The notes below the pieces were generated by a model. The model was not told the origin of the DNA. It searched no databases and was given only the letters and a program-made list of their open reading frames with translations. Below are positions 51,234 to 60,673 of a stretch of DNA of 64,000 nt, in pieces. Made by a program: the position numbers and the translations under genes. Within the stretch, counting starts at the first letter, position 1; the number at the start of each line of letters is the position of its first letter. The stretch is from Pirellulales bacterium (GTDB taxonomy: Bacteria; Planctomycetota; Planctomycetia; Pirellulales; JAEUIK01). The stretch is taken from NCBI GenBank assembly GCA_019636335.1, contig JAHBXR010000014.1, positions 62,001 to 126,000 on the forward strand, read 5' to 3'.

Positions 51234-52118
51234 ATGGGAATCGACGTCGCACATTATCACGGCTGGCGCGGCAAGCTGCTCTCACCCTGGTGGGCCTGCA
51301 TCGCGATCGTGCGCGTGGCGCTGTTGCAGGTGTTTCGTCGCAAGTCGTATTGGATCGTTCTGGCGCTCGGGTTGCTGAACTTCCTCCTGTACTGGTCGGT
51401 GATCTATGCCATCGCTCAGTTCGACATTCCAGTCGAGGCCCAGGATCGCCTGATGGAGGTGATCGGCTTTCGTACCCGGGGAGGTGACAGCCAGGAGAAC
51501 GGCTATATCGAGTTCATGCAACGGCAGAGCATTGTCGTGATGCTGTTGTTGGCCTTTTCGGGCAGTCTGCTCGTGGGGGCCGACTTTCGCTTTCAATCGT
51601 TGCCCTTCTACCTTTCGCGGCGGATCGATCGGCGGCACTACATCGTGGGCAAGTTGCTGGCCGTGAGCGTCATCGTGTCGATGATGACCACGTTGCCGGC
51701 GCTGCTGCTGTTCATTGAATTCGGCACGTTCACGGCCTCGACCGATTATTGGCGCGAGAACTGGCGCATTCCGCTGGCGGTGCTGGCCTTTGGCGCCATC
51801 ATGTGTACGGTGCTGAGCATTCTGCTGGTGACGATCTCGGCCTACTTGCAAAGCGTGGCGCCGATCGCCATCACCTGGTCGAGCCTGTTCGTCCTGCTCG
51901 GGTCCATGTCGCGCTACCTGCGCGCGGCCAGCCCCTACTGGGAACTGATCAATCCCTGGCGCGATATCCGTCTCGTGGGCAAGATGTGCTTCGGCACGTT
52001 TCGCGACGATACCGAATACAGCATGGCGCTTTGGGCACTCTTGATCCTCGTTTCGGTCTGCACCCTGGCACTCGTGGCCCTGGCACGCCGCGTGCGCGCC
52101 ATCGAAATCGTGACTTGA
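51234..52118 (+). CDS. ABC-2 type permease (first)
   Basis: 294 residues, starting at ATG 51234 nine bases after the first ATPase. Six membrane spans can be seen, e.g. 'SYWIVLALGLLNFLLYWSVI', 'QSIVVMLLLAFSGSLLVGAD', 'LLAVSVIVSMMTTLPALLLF', 'ALWALLILVSVCTLALVALA'. The soluble loop around residues 60-95 ('RLMEVIGFRTRGGDSQENGY') lies outside the membrane. There is no substrate-binding protein. The order ATPase-permease-ATPase-permease suggests either two half-transporters or a transporter made of two unlike ATPases and permeases. Confidence 0.88.
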   Translation: MGIDVAHYHGWRGKLLSPWWACIAIVRVALLQVFRRKSYWIVLALGLLNFLLYWSVIYAIAQFDIPVEAQDRLMEVIGFRTRGGDSQENGYIEFMQRQSIVVMLLLAFSGSLLVGADFRFQSLPFYLSRRIDRRHYIVGKLLAVSVIVSMMTTLPALLLFIEFGTFTASTDYWRENWRIPLAVLAFGAIMCTVLSILLVTISAYLQSVAPIAITWSSLFVLLGSMSRYLRAASPYWELINPWRDIRLVGKMCFGTFRDDTEYSMALWALLILVSVCTLALVALARRVRAIEIVT

Positions 52119-52134
52119 GCGGATCATTCGCCCC

Positions 52135-53049
52135 ATGTGGCTCACCTTCGAACACGTCACGAAACTGTACGGCCCGGTGATCGGGGTCAACGACATCTCG
52201 TGCCGTATTGGCCCGGGCATTACCGGCCTGTTCGGGGCGAACGGCGCCGGCAAGTCGACCATGATGAAGCTCGCCAGCGGGCAGTTGCGCCCTACCCAGG
52301 GCATGGTGCGCATCGGCGATGACCGCGCCTGGACGAGCCGCGCCAAACGCAATCTCGGCTTCAGTCCCGACATCAACAGCTTCTACGAGGAGATGACGGG
52401 GCGCGAGTTCATCCTGGCGATGACGCGCCTTTACGGCTACAGCATGAAGGAGGCTCGCCGTCGCACGGAGCAGGCGCTCGAGGACGTCGCCATGACCGAT
52501 CGTGCCGATCGCCATCTCGGCGGTTGCAGCCACGGCATGCGGCAGCGCATCAAACTTGCCCAGGCCCTGGCGAACGATCCCCAGGTGTTGTTGCTCGACG
52601 AGCCGATGACCGGGATCGATCCGGGAGGGCGGCGCGATCTTAGTCGGCTGCTCGTACGACAGGCCGAAGGGGGACGCACCGTGCTCGTCTCGAGCCACAT
52701 CTTGTCCGAGGTCGAGCAATTGACCGACTCGATCATTATGATCGCTCGCGGCCGCATCATTGCCTCGGGCACTATCGCCGAGATTCGCCGGCTGCTGGAG
52801 AACCAGCCCTACACCGTGCAACTGGTGACGCGGGGCAACTCGCGGGCGCTGGCCTCGCGACTGGTCGAGATTCCCGAGGTCGACTCGGTCGAGGTGCGCT
52901 TCGAGACCCTCACCGTCCGCACGCGGCATCCACAACAGTTCTTCGGCGTGGTGGGCACGCTCGTCATCGAGCAAGGCATCGAGATCGAGCGGCTCGAAAC
53001 GCTCGACGCGGGCGCTGACGCGGTGTTCGGTTACCTGGAGCGAGAGTGA
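52135..53049 (+). CDS. ABC-2 type transporter ATP-binding protein (second)
   Basis: 304 residues. Walker A 'GANGAGKST' (34-42), signature 'CSHGMRQRIKLAQAL' (a variant with SHGMRQ), Walker B 'LLLLDEPMTGIDPGG' and switch 'VLVSSHILSEVEQL'. It is clearly related to the first ATPase (same order and length, with the same kind of carboxy extension 'LVTRGNSRALASRLVEIPEV') but not a recent duplicate, as identity is low outside the motifs. Its stop TGA overlaps the next gene's ATG, so ATPase and permease are made together. Confidence 0.92.
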   Translation: MWLTFEHVTKLYGPVIGVNDISCRIGPGITGLFGANGAGKSTMMKLASGQLRPTQGMVRIGDDRAWTSRAKRNLGFSPDINSFYEEMTGREFILAMTRLYGYSMKEARRRTEQALEDVAMTDRADRHLGGCSHGMRQRIKLAQALANDPQVLLLDEPMTGIDPGGRRDLSRLLVRQAEGGRTVLVSSHILSEVEQLTDSIIMIARGRIIASGTIAEIRRLLENQPYTVQLVTRGNSRALASRLVEIPEVDSVEVRFETLTVRTRHPQQFFGVVGTLVIEQGIEIERLETLDAGADAVFGYLERE

Positions 53050-53915
53050 TGGAAGCATCCCAATCCGCCTTGGCCGCCGGTTCGACCGCGTCGTCCGGTT
53101 CGTTTGCCACAGGGCCTGCGGCCGGCGCACGCGAGCCGCTGCGCGTGCTGGCGCTGATCCGCGCGTGGGGTACGTTGACGATGCTCTCGTTTCGTCAGTT
53201 GCTCTGGTCGACAAACACGTTGATGGTCCTGTTTCCGCTGATCGGCTGCACGTTGTTTCTTTTGCGCCGGCGGTACGACCAGATCGCCTATCTGCCCCGC
53301 GCGATCAATGCCTTCAGCCACGAGTTTGTCATCCTGATCTTCGCGGCGTTCATCGTGCCGATTTGCGCCCTGGCCTACGCGACCACGAGCATCGGCGGCG
53401 ATCGCGAGAACCGCACGCTCTTGTTCCTGCTCGTGCGCCCCATCCCGCGCTCGCTGGTGTTTTTGGCCAAAATGACCGCCACCCTGCCGCTGGTGTTGGG
53501 AATGGTGCTCGGCAGCTTCTATCTCTACTGCCGGCTGGCGGGCGCTGCCGGTGAGCTCGCCTTCGAGCTGTATCTGCCGGCGATCTTTTTTATGACGATC
53601 GCCTACATCAGCTTGTTCCATCTCTTTGCCGTCACGTTTCGCCATTCGACGATCGCGGCGCTGACCTACGCGCTGTTCATGGAATTCTTCCTGGGCAATA
53701 TGCCGGGCATCATCAAGCGTCTGGCCGTGAACTTCTACGGCCGCTCGATCATGTTCAACCTGGGGTTGGAAGAAGGGGTCGATCTGCCCGACCCGCAATG
53801 GTTCGAACCGGTTTCGGTAACGACCGGCGCGAATGCGCTGATCTGGATCGCCGTGGGCAGCCTCGCGCTGGCGCTGGCGATCTTCCAGAGGCGCGAGTAC
53901 CACGATCTGACTTGA
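53049..53915 (+). CDS. ABC-2 type permease (second)
   Basis: 288 residues. ATG at 53049 overlaps the stop of the second ATPase (TGATG). A 30-residue Ala/Ser-rich head ('ASQSALAAGSTASSGSFATG') precedes the membrane part; spans include 'TNTLMVLFPLIGCTLFLL', 'HEFVILIFAAFIVPICALAY', 'FLAKMTATLPLVLGMVLGSF' and 'NALIWIAVGSLALALAIFQ'. The motif 'DRENRTLLFLLVRPIPRS' between spans is common in ABC-2 permeases coupled to gliding or natronectin-type exporters. It closes the ABC cluster except for a possible 41-codon frame overlapping its stop. Confidence 0.88.
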   Translation: MEASQSALAAGSTASSGSFATGPAAGAREPLRVLALIRAWGTLTMLSFRQLLWSTNTLMVLFPLIGCTLFLLRRRYDQIAYLPRAINAFSHEFVILIFAAFIVPICALAYATTSIGGDRENRTLLFLLVRPIPRSLVFLAKMTATLPLVLGMVLGSFYLYCRLAGAAGELAFELYLPAIFFMTIAYISLFHLFAVTFRHSTIAALTYALFMEFFLGNMPGIIKRLAVNFYGRSIMFNLGLEEGVDLPDPQWFEPVSVTTGANALIWIAVGSLALALAIFQRREYHDLT

Positions 53916-54037
53916 TCGCCCGCGCCGAACAGGCGTTGGCGATCAAACGCACCTGGCGCGTTGATCCGCGTGCGGTGACGCGCGGCGACGTGCTGGCGAT
54001 CTACGAGCCGGGCCTGCTAGGCACAGGGGGCTATTGA
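53912..54037 (+). CDS. possible 41-residue peptide coupled to the ABC cluster
   Basis: A TTG at 53912 overlaps the TGA of the second permease (TTGA) and opens 41 codons to TGA at 54035-54037. The product, starting 'IARAEQALAIKRTWRVDPRA' after the initiator, is a short basic helix with the tail 'VLAIYEPGLLGTGGY'. It overlaps the convergent sialidase gene by 7 bases. No ribosome-binding site of its own is visible, so translation would depend on coupling. It could be a real micro-protein of the transporter, or chance. Confidence 0.35.
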   Translation: MIARAEQALAIKRTWRVDPRAVTRGDVLAIYEPGLLGTGGY

Positions 54038-55137
54038 CCCAGCCAGTCCTGCGGCAGCTCGACGAAATAGCCCGTCACGAGATGCTCCTCTTCGGTGATC
54101 TCGTAGTCGATGAGCATGAGCTTGTTCTTGCCGAGCGAGACGACGGACGGATAGCCCGCATCGCTGATCGGGGAACCGTCAGGCAGGTACTGCACGGCGG
54201 TCAGGCGTCGGTCGAGATCCCAGTTCAACAGTTTGGGATCATCCGTCGTGACGAGCGACAGCGAAACCATACGGCGGTCGGCATAGGCCAAGATGGGCTT
54301 GCCATCGACGACGAACAATTGGGCCGGCGCGGGATGGCGCTGGCATTGCACGTTCGTGCGTTCGGCAGAGGACCAAGTCTTGCCCGCGTCCGCGCTCTCG
54401 GTACGCCACAAGAAGCCGTCGCGCGTCGAATGATTGTTGCGGTGAATGCCGACGACCCGGCCTGGCGAGACCTCGGCCAGGCTCCACTCGTCGCCGACGT
54501 AGCCGTCGGAATCGGCCAAGGGCACGATCTGCCAGGTCTTGCCATTGTCTTCCGAGCGCGCACAGAGGGAACCATTTCCCTGCGCGCGATAGATCGGCAG
54601 CAGCAACTCGCCGCTCGAGAGTTTGATCGCCGCGCTGCGCGTGCGGGCATCGATATCGGCCACCATTTGCGGCGCCGACCAGGTGCGGCCGCCGTCCAGC
54701 GTGCGGACGATAACAGGCCGCGACACGAGGTCGGCCGTGTAGGTGTTGTAAGAAACCAACCAGTCGTCGTCCGACAACGCGAGGATGGCCGCGTTGCGGT
54801 CGTCGACGTCTTTCTGGTCGGCGACCACCTTGGGGGCCGTCCAGGTTTTTCCTTCGTCGGTACTTTCGACGACCAGCACGCGTCCATTGGGGGAGTAACC
54901 GTGTTCGTTTCCCTCACGGAAAGTGGCCACCAGCTTGCCGGCGGGGGTGCGCGCAATCCAGGGCCAACCGGGATAGCTTCCCTGATAGAGCGTGACGTCG
55001 GGCTGGCTCTTCGGCGCGATCTCGTTCGCGACGCTCGTACCCCCTGCTACCAGCAGAACGGCGAGCATCAACAACAAAACGACTCTTAGTCCACCCAGAC
55101 GCCCATCCGTGACTCGTCTTCTCGTCTTGCCTGGCAT
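54031..55137 (-). CDS. exported sialidase/neuraminidase-like BNR-repeat protein
   Basis: 368 residues from ATG 55137, preceded by GCGGGAG; a TTG start at 55173 lacks such a site. Signal peptide about 10-37 ('VVLLLMLAVLLVAGGTSVAN'). The chain reads as a six-bladed propeller with Asp-box (BNR) repeats: 'STDEGKTWTAP', 'TLDGGRTWSAP', 'SEDNGKTWQIV' and 'SADAGKTWSSA'. 'GWPWIARTPAGKLVATFREG' starts blade 1. Catalytic residues of true sialidases (an Arg triad, Tyr/Glu nucleophile pair) are not all obvious, so it may be an exo-sialidase or another glycan hydrolase or binding propeller. It is convergent with the ABC cluster. Confidence 0.9.
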   Translation of the reverse strand: MPGKTRRRVTDGRLGGLRVVLLLMLAVLLVAGGTSVANEIAPKSQPDVTLYQGSYPGWPWIARTPAGKLVATFREGNEHGYSPNGRVLVVESTDEGKTWTAPKVVADQKDVDDRNAAILALSDDDWLVSYNTYTADLVSRPVIVRTLDGGRTWSAPQMVADIDARTRSAAIKLSSGELLLPIYRAQGNGSLCARSEDNGKTWQIVPLADSDGYVGDEWSLAEVSPGRVVGIHRNNHSTRDGFLWRTESADAGKTWSSAERTNVQCQRHPAPAQLFVVDGKPILAYADRRMVSLSLVTTDDPKLLNWDLDRRLTAVQYLPDGSPISDAGYPSVVSLGKNKLMLIDYEITEEEHLVTGYFVELPQDWLGQ

Positions 55138-55510
55138 ATCACGGCTCCCGCTCGTGGAGAGGTTTTCGCTCAAATTCTACGAGACAAACACGCCGGAGCG
55201 CGGGCAACTTGGGGGCGAAATCGGCCCCGTTCGGCCTCTTGACGCCCGCTGATGCTACATCGATCCGATCGTACTGGCTGGCGCGAGCTGAGCCAACCTG
55301 AAGTTGCAACTCGCTGGCCGAAAATGCCGAGAAATCTCTCCCTTCTCGCGTGGCGTCGAGAGTGTCGAGACTGGTGCCCGTGGGTCAAATACTCGGCAGG
55401 CCCCGCAGGGGTGGTTAAACTGAGGGTTCCTGCCCAAGTTGCCCCACCGACTGGCTGCCGAGGGGGCGCGATATCCCCCGAGCAGAATCTCGGCCTGCGA
55501 GGAGTTGTGC
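55138..55510. other. divergent promoter region
   Basis: 373 bases between the leftward sialidase-like gene and the rightward cytochrome-c DUF1549/1553 gene. It must contain both promoters. The ribosome-binding site GAGGAG precedes 55511. No hairpin with T-run or recognisable short gene was seen. Confidence 0.45.
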
Positions 55511-58500
55511 ATGCATTGTGATGTTCGCCGATGGCCGTTCACTGCGCACGATTTGCGGCACACGTGGTGTGCGCTCGTCGCCGTTGCCGCGATGGGAATG
55601 CATGGCATGTTGCCCCTTTGCGCGGCCGAGCTCGACGACAACCGCGATGTCCGGCCGATTCTGGCGAACCATTGCTTCAAGTGCCATGGTCCCGACGACG
55701 CGACGCGCGAATCGGGACTGCGGCTCGACGAGCGTCAATCTGCCACGGGCCAAGATACCGCCTCGGGTCAGCCGGCCATCGTGCCCGGTTCACCCGACGA
55801 GAGTGAGCTGATCCGACGTATCGTCTCGGACGATGCCAGCGAGCTCATGCCCCCTCCCGCGGCGAACAAGGCGCTGTCGGACGAGAAAAAGGAAGTCTTG
55901 CGCCGCTGGATTGCCGAGGGGGCCATCTATCGGACGCATTGGGCCTTCGTGCCGCCGGTCGAGCCCTCGCTCCCTCAGGTCAAGCTCGCCAACTGGCCAC
56001 GCAATCCCATCGACCTGTTCGTGCTCGCACGACTCGAGGCCGAGGGGCTGAGGCCCTCGCCCGAGGCCGACCGTTACACGCTGGTGCGACGAGCGTATCT
56101 CGATCTCATCGGACTTCCTCCGACGGTCGAGGAGGCGGACGCATTCGTGTTCGATTCGTCCCCCGACGCCTACGAGAAGCTCGTCGATCGCCTGCTGGCG
56201 TCGCCCCACTACGGCGAACGCTGGGCGCGACTCTGGCTCGACCTGGCGCGCTATGCCGATACGAACGGCTACGAGAAGGACCGGCCCCGTTCGATCTGGC
56301 CTTATCGCGATTGGGTCATCAAGGCGCTCAATGCCGACATGCCCTTCGACCAGTTCACCATCGAGCAGCTTGCCGGCGACATGCTCCCCGATGCGACTCT
56401 CGAGCAACGCATCGCCACCGGCTTTCATCGCAACACGATGTTGAATGAGGAAGGGGGCATTGATCCGCTCGAGTTTCGTTTCCATGCGATGGTCGATCGA
56501 GTCGCGACCACCGGTACGGTCTGGTTGGGGCTCACCACCGGTTGCGCGCAATGCCACACGCATAAGTTCGATCCGATCACGCACAAGGATTACTACCGGC
56601 TGATGGCGTTCCTCGACAACGCCTACGAACCGGAACTCGATGTGCCGACCGAGGCACAGGCCGCGCGACGACGCGAGATCGAACGGGAGATCGCTACGCT
56701 CACGGCCAGCCTGCCCGAGCGCTTTCCACCGGCGGGCGAGGTCGAATGGTCGTACGTTCGCCCAACCGAAATGAAGACGAAGTCCGGCGCCACGGCCGAA
56801 TTGCTCGACGACAGTTCGATGCGATTCTCGGGCAAGCTCCCGGCCGAGGATGTCTACACCCTCTCGTTCGAGACGCCGCTGGATCGGGTGGCAGCGCTGC
56901 GGATCGAGGTTTTGCCGGACGACAGCCTGCCGCATCGTGGGCCCGGCCGTGCCGAGAACGGCAATTTCGTCCTCTCCGAGGTGGCCCTGAACGTGCCGAG
57001 CGAAGGAGAAAACGGCGCTACTCGATCGATCCCGCTTGTTTGGGCCGAAGTCGATTTCGCACAGGGGGGCTTTCCGGCGGAGAAGATGCTCGACGGCGAT
57101 GGCAAGACGGGTTGGGCGATCGATGGTCCCGGCGATTGGCATGTCGCACGGACGGCCCGCTTGATGCTCGACGAGCCGCTGCCGGCCGAGGATGCTCCCA
57201 CGCGTTGGACGTTGCGACTCGATCAACTTTACGGGGGGCAGCACCTGATCGGGCGGTTGCGCGTCAGCGTGGGCAAGTATCAGCCAGACGGCCCCACGTT
57301 GGCCGAGCGGCGCATCCAGCATCGTGAGGCCAAGTATCAGGCCTGGCTTGCCGCGCAATCGGCTCGTGCGGTGCGCTGGACTACGCTGCGTCCGATCGAA
57401 GCGACGTCGAATCTGCCGCGGCTTACCGTGCAAGAGGATGATTCGGTCTTCTCGAGTGGCGATCAAACCAAGAGCGACATGTACCGTCTGGCGTTCGTCG
57501 ACCTACCGCCGCGCGTCACCGCCGTGCGACTCGAGACACTGACGGACGAGCGTCTGCCGAAGAACGGCCCGGGCCGCGTCTATTACGAAGGCCCGTTCGG
57601 CGACTTCTTCTTGAGTGAGTTCAGCATTACGGCTGACGGCAGTCCGGTGAAAATTGCCAGTGCCACGCAAACGTTCGCGTCGGGCAGTTTCAACGCGGCG
57701 GCCGCCATCGACGGCGATCAGCAGAGTGGCTGGTCGATCAACGGCGGCCAAGGGCGCGCCCAGGCGGCGGTTTTCACGTTGGCGCAACCGCTCGAAGGGG
57801 CGAAGGCCCTCGACGTGAGTCTCTTGTGCGAGAAGTATTATTCGGCTGGCATCGGCAGGTTCCGTATCTCGGTCACCGATGATTCGCGCCCGGTCGAGGC
57901 GAATCCGCTGCCGGCGGCGCTCGAGGCGGCGTTGCTCGAGCCGGAGTCGGAGCGCACCCCGGAAGCACGTGCCGGTCTGCTGGCCGAATTCGCGGCCACC
58001 GCGCCGGAATTGGCCCTTGCGCGACGGGAGATCGACCGCCTGCGCCAGCAACTGCCCGTTTACGCGACGACACTGGTAATGTCGGAGCGCCCGGCCGACG
58101 AGCCACGTCCGACCCATTTGCACCATCGTGGCGAATACCAACAACCGACCGAGCTCGTATCGGCCGAGTTGCCGGCCATCTTCGAGCCCCTACCAGCCGA
58201 TGTACCGCACGATCGCTTGTCGTTGGCGCGGTGGCTGGTCGGCCCCGACAATCCCCTCACGGCGCGCGTCACGGTGAATCGCCAATGGGCGGCGCTCTTT
58301 GGCCGTGGGCTCGTTCGCACGACCGAGGATTTCGGCCATCAAGGAGATCCGCCATCGCACCCGGAGCTGCTCGATTGGCTCGCCATCGAACTGGTGCGCG
58401 GTGGCTGGTCGATGAAGTCGCTCCATCGTCTGATGGTGACCAGTGCTACCTACCGGCAAGATGCGAGCGCCTTGCCCGCGCTTCTTGCTCGCGATCCCGA

Positions 58501-59149
58501 GAATCGTCTGCTGGCGCGCGGTCCGCGCCGCCGGCTCGAGGCCGAACAATTGCGCGATACGGCGCTGCGCGTCGCGGGACTGCTCTCGCCGAAGATGTTT
58601 GGTCCCAGCGTCTTTCCGCCGCAGCCAGCAGGCGTCACGACGGAAGGCGCCTATGGCCAACTCGCGTGGAAGACCAGCGAAGGCGAAGATCGCTACCGGC
58701 GTGGACTGTATACCTACATGAAGCGCACCGCGCCATTCGCCATGTCGCTGACGTTCGACGGGCCTAGCGGCGAGGCCTGCGTCGCTCGCCGCGAGTCGTC
58801 GAATACGCCCCTGCAGGCCCTGACTCTGCTGAACGATGTGGTCTTTGTCGAGTCAGCGCAGGTCATGGGGCGCGAGCTGGCTGCCCGTAACCAGGCGACA
58901 CCGGGCGAGCGGGTGCAAGAGCTCTTCCGCCGCTATCTCACGCGGCCGCCGCAGAACGAGGAACGGGATCTGTTGGTGGCTTACTATACCGATCAGCGAG
59001 CGCGCCTGGCGGCGGGCGAAGTGAGCGCGGCCCGCATCGTCGGCGCCGACGAGAAAGAAGCGACGAGTGACGAAACCATCGAACGCGCCGCGTGGACCCT
59101 GGTGGCCCGCGCGGTCATGAACCTGGACGAAGCGATCAGCACGCCATGA
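55511..59149 (+). CDS. planctomycete cytochrome c / DUF1549 / DUF1553 protein with duplicated inner module
   Basis: 1212 residues from ATG 55511 (GCGAGGAG upstream; the frame opens at 55439). Signal peptide about 14-38. A cytochrome c heme motif CxxCH is at 55-59 ('NHCFKCHGPDD'), in the PSCyt1 part. DUF1549 (about 115-395) follows, with 'GERWARLWLDLARYADTNGY' and a second CxxCH 'GCAQCHTHKFDPIT'. Two homologous modules of about 190 residues lie between DUF1549 and the next part ('WSYVRPTE...DDS' and 'WTTLRPIE...DDS', each followed by 'LPxxGPGR' and 'GDxxSGW/KTGW'). DUF1553 follows ('RVTVNRQWAALFGRGLVRTT', 'RPPQNEERDLLVAYY'). The protein works with its DUF1501 neighbour in an unknown extracytoplasmic degradative role. 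Confidence 0.92.
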   Translation: MHCDVRRWPFTAHDLRHTWCALVAVAAMGMHGMLPLCAAELDDNRDVRPILANHCFKCHGPDDATRESGLRLDERQSATGQDTASGQPAIVPGSPDESELIRRIVSDDASELMPPPAANKALSDEKKEVLRRWIAEGAIYRTHWAFVPPVEPSLPQVKLANWPRNPIDLFVLARLEAEGLRPSPEADRYTLVRRAYLDLIGLPPTVEEADAFVFDSSPDAYEKLVDRLLASPHYGERWARLWLDLARYADTNGYEKDRPRSIWPYRDWVIKALNADMPFDQFTIEQLAGDMLPDATLEQRIATGFHRNTMLNEEGGIDPLEFRFHAMVDRVATTGTVWLGLTTGCAQCHTHKFDPITHKDYYRLMAFLDNAYEPELDVPTEAQAARRREIEREIATLTASLPERFPPAGEVEWSYVRPTEMKTKSGATAELLDDSSMRFSGKLPAEDVYTLSFETPLDRVAALRIEVLPDDSLPHRGPGRAENGNFVLSEVALNVPSEGENGATRSIPLVWAEVDFAQGGFPAEKMLDGDGKTGWAIDGPGDWHVARTARLMLDEPLPAEDAPTRWTLRLDQLYGGQHLIGRLRVSVGKYQPDGPTLAERRIQHREAKYQAWLAAQSARAVRWTTLRPIEATSNLPRLTVQEDDSVFSSGDQTKSDMYRLAFVDLPPRVTAVRLETLTDERLPKNGPGRVYYEGPFGDFFLSEFSITADGSPVKIASATQTFASGSFNAAAAIDGDQQSGWSINGGQGRAQAAVFTLAQPLEGAKALDVSLLCEKYYSAGIGRFRISVTDDSRPVEANPLPAALEAALLEPESERTPEARAGLLAEFAATAPELALARREIDRLRQQLPVYATTLVMSERPADEPRPTHLHHRGEYQQPTELVSAELPAIFEPLPADVPHDRLSLARWLVGPDNPLTARVTVNRQWAALFGRGLVRTTEDFGHQGDPPSHPELLDWLAIELVRGGWSMKSLHRLMVTSATYRQDASALPALLARDPENRLLARGPRRRLEAEQLRDTALRVAGLLSPKMFGPSVFPPQPAGVTTEGAYGQLAWKTSEGEDRYRRGLYTYMKRTAPFAMSLTFDGPSGEACVARRESSNTPLQALTLLNDVVFVESAQVMGRELAARNQATPGERVQELFRRYLTRPPQNEERDLLVAYYTDQRARLAAGEVSAARIVGADEKEATSDETIERAAWTLVARAVMNLDEAISTP

Positions 59150-60600
59150 GCAGCTTTCCTTCCCGCGCATCACAAGTGCCCCACGTTTCGCGGCGTTATT
59201 TCCTGCGCGAGTGCGGCGTCGGTCTCGGCAAGGTGGCGCTCGCGTCGCTGCTGACCGGCGGCGCTTCGCACGCGATGGCGGCCACGCCGGCGATGGACGG
59301 CATCGGCTTTGCGCCTCGCCCCCCCCATTTTGTCCCCAAGGCGAAGGCGGTGATTCACCTTTTCATGGCGGGCGCCCCCAGTCAGCTCGACCTGTTCGAT
59401 TACAAGCCGAAGTTGGCCGAGTACGAAGGTAAGCCCATCCCTCCCGAGGTGATCGGCGGCCAGCGTTACGCCTTCATCCGCTCCGATGCGGCCTGCCTTG
59501 GTCCGCAGTTCAAGTTTGCCAAACAGGGCAAGTGCGGGACGGAGATCTCCGAGGCCTTGCCCCACCTGGCGCAGGTCGTCGACGATATCTGTCTCGTCCG
59601 CTCTGTCCATACGGACCAGTTCAATCACGCTCCGGCACAGATCTTTTTCAACACGGGCTTTGCCCAGCCGGGCCGCCCCAGTCTCGGATCGTGGGTGCTG
59701 TATGGTCTCGGCGCCGAGACGAGCGATCTGCCCGCCTTTGTCGTCATGTCGACCGGCTCGGGCATCAGCGGCGGCAGCGCCAACTGGGCGAGCGGCTTTC
59801 TGCCCACGACCTACAACGGCGTGCGCTTCCGCAACCAGGGCGATCCGATTCTGAACGTGTCGAGCCCCGACGGTTTCGACGAACGCATGTCGCGCGATAC
59901 CTTCGATCTGCTGGGCGAGTTGAATCGCCGCCGGCTGTCGCAGGTGGGCGATCCCGAGATTGCGACGCGGATCGCCGCCTACGAAATGGCTTTTCGCCTG
60001 CAATCGTCCGCGCCCGAACTCATGGATCTCAAGAGCGAAGGACGCGAAACGCTCGAGTTGTACGGCGCCGATCCCGACAAGCCCTCCTTCGCCCGGGCCT
60101 GCCTGCTGGCGCGGCGCATGGTGGAGCGCGGCGTGCGGTTCATCAACATCTACAACGAAGGCTGGGACGCCCACAGCGACGTCATCGGCAATCACAAGAA
60201 CAATTGCGCCGCCACCGATCGCGCCGCGGCGGCGCTCGTGACCGATCTCAAGCGGCGCGGGCTGCTCGACGAGACGCTCATCATCTGGGGAGGCGAATTC
60301 GGCCGCACGCCGATGGTCGAGAGCAATCGCCAGTTGGGGCGCAGCCTCGGACGCGATCATCATCCGCAGGCCTATTCGATGTGGCTGGCCGGCGGTGGCA
60401 TTCGCCCCGGCATGACCTATGGCATGACCGACGATCTCGGCTTCCACGTGGCCGAAAATCCCGTCCACATTCACGATCTCCAGGCCACGATTCTGCATCA
60501 ATTGGGGCTCGATCACGAGCGGCTGACCTATCGTCATGCCGGCCGCGACTTCCGCCTCACCGATGTCCATGGCCGCGTGGTGCGCGAATTGCTCTCGTAA
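59146..60600 (+). CDS. DUF1501 protein (sulfatase/phosphatase-fold partner), Tat-exported
   Basis: 484 residues from ATG 59146, which overlaps the DUF1553 stop by four bases (ATGA), the usual coupling for this pair. Tat signal: 'SRRYFLRECG' followed by 'VGLGKVALASLLTGGASHA'. The DUF1501 core follows: 'KAVIHLFMAGAPSQLDLFDY', 'SVHTDQFNHAPAQIFFNTG', 'NEGWDAHSDVIGNHKNN', 'IIWGGEFGRTP' and 'GRDHHPQAYSMWLAGGGIRP'. The fold belongs to the alkaline phosphatase/sulfatase superfamily; Asp and His in 'GWDAHSD' and 'GRDHHP' are its metal-type ligands. The pair occurs in very many copies per planctomycete genome; the substrate is unknown. Confidence 0.95.
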   Translation: MSSFPSRASQVPHVSRRYFLRECGVGLGKVALASLLTGGASHAMAATPAMDGIGFAPRPPHFVPKAKAVIHLFMAGAPSQLDLFDYKPKLAEYEGKPIPPEVIGGQRYAFIRSDAACLGPQFKFAKQGKCGTEISEALPHLAQVVDDICLVRSVHTDQFNHAPAQIFFNTGFAQPGRPSLGSWVLYGLGAETSDLPAFVVMSTGSGISGGSANWASGFLPTTYNGVRFRNQGDPILNVSSPDGFDERMSRDTFDLLGELNRRRLSQVGDPEIATRIAAYEMAFRLQSSAPELMDLKSEGRETLELYGADPDKPSFARACLLARRMVERGVRFINIYNEGWDAHSDVIGNHKNNCAATDRAAAALVTDLKRRGLLDETLIIWGGEFGRTPMVESNRQLGRSLGRDHHPQAYSMWLAGGGIRPGMTYGMTDDLGFHVAENPVHIHDLQATILHQLGLDHERLTYRHAGRDFRLTDVHGRVVRELLS

Positions 60601-60673
60601 TGCTGGGGTGGGTGGGGCACATCGCGAGGCGATGGTGAAGCGGGCCCCGCATGGAACTCTGAGGTACGACGCG

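Noticed and set aside
55790..57466. A 558-codon minus-strand frame over DUF1549
   Set aside because: Antisense to DUF1549 with its heme and Gly-Glu-Arg-Trp motifs; no evidence of its own.
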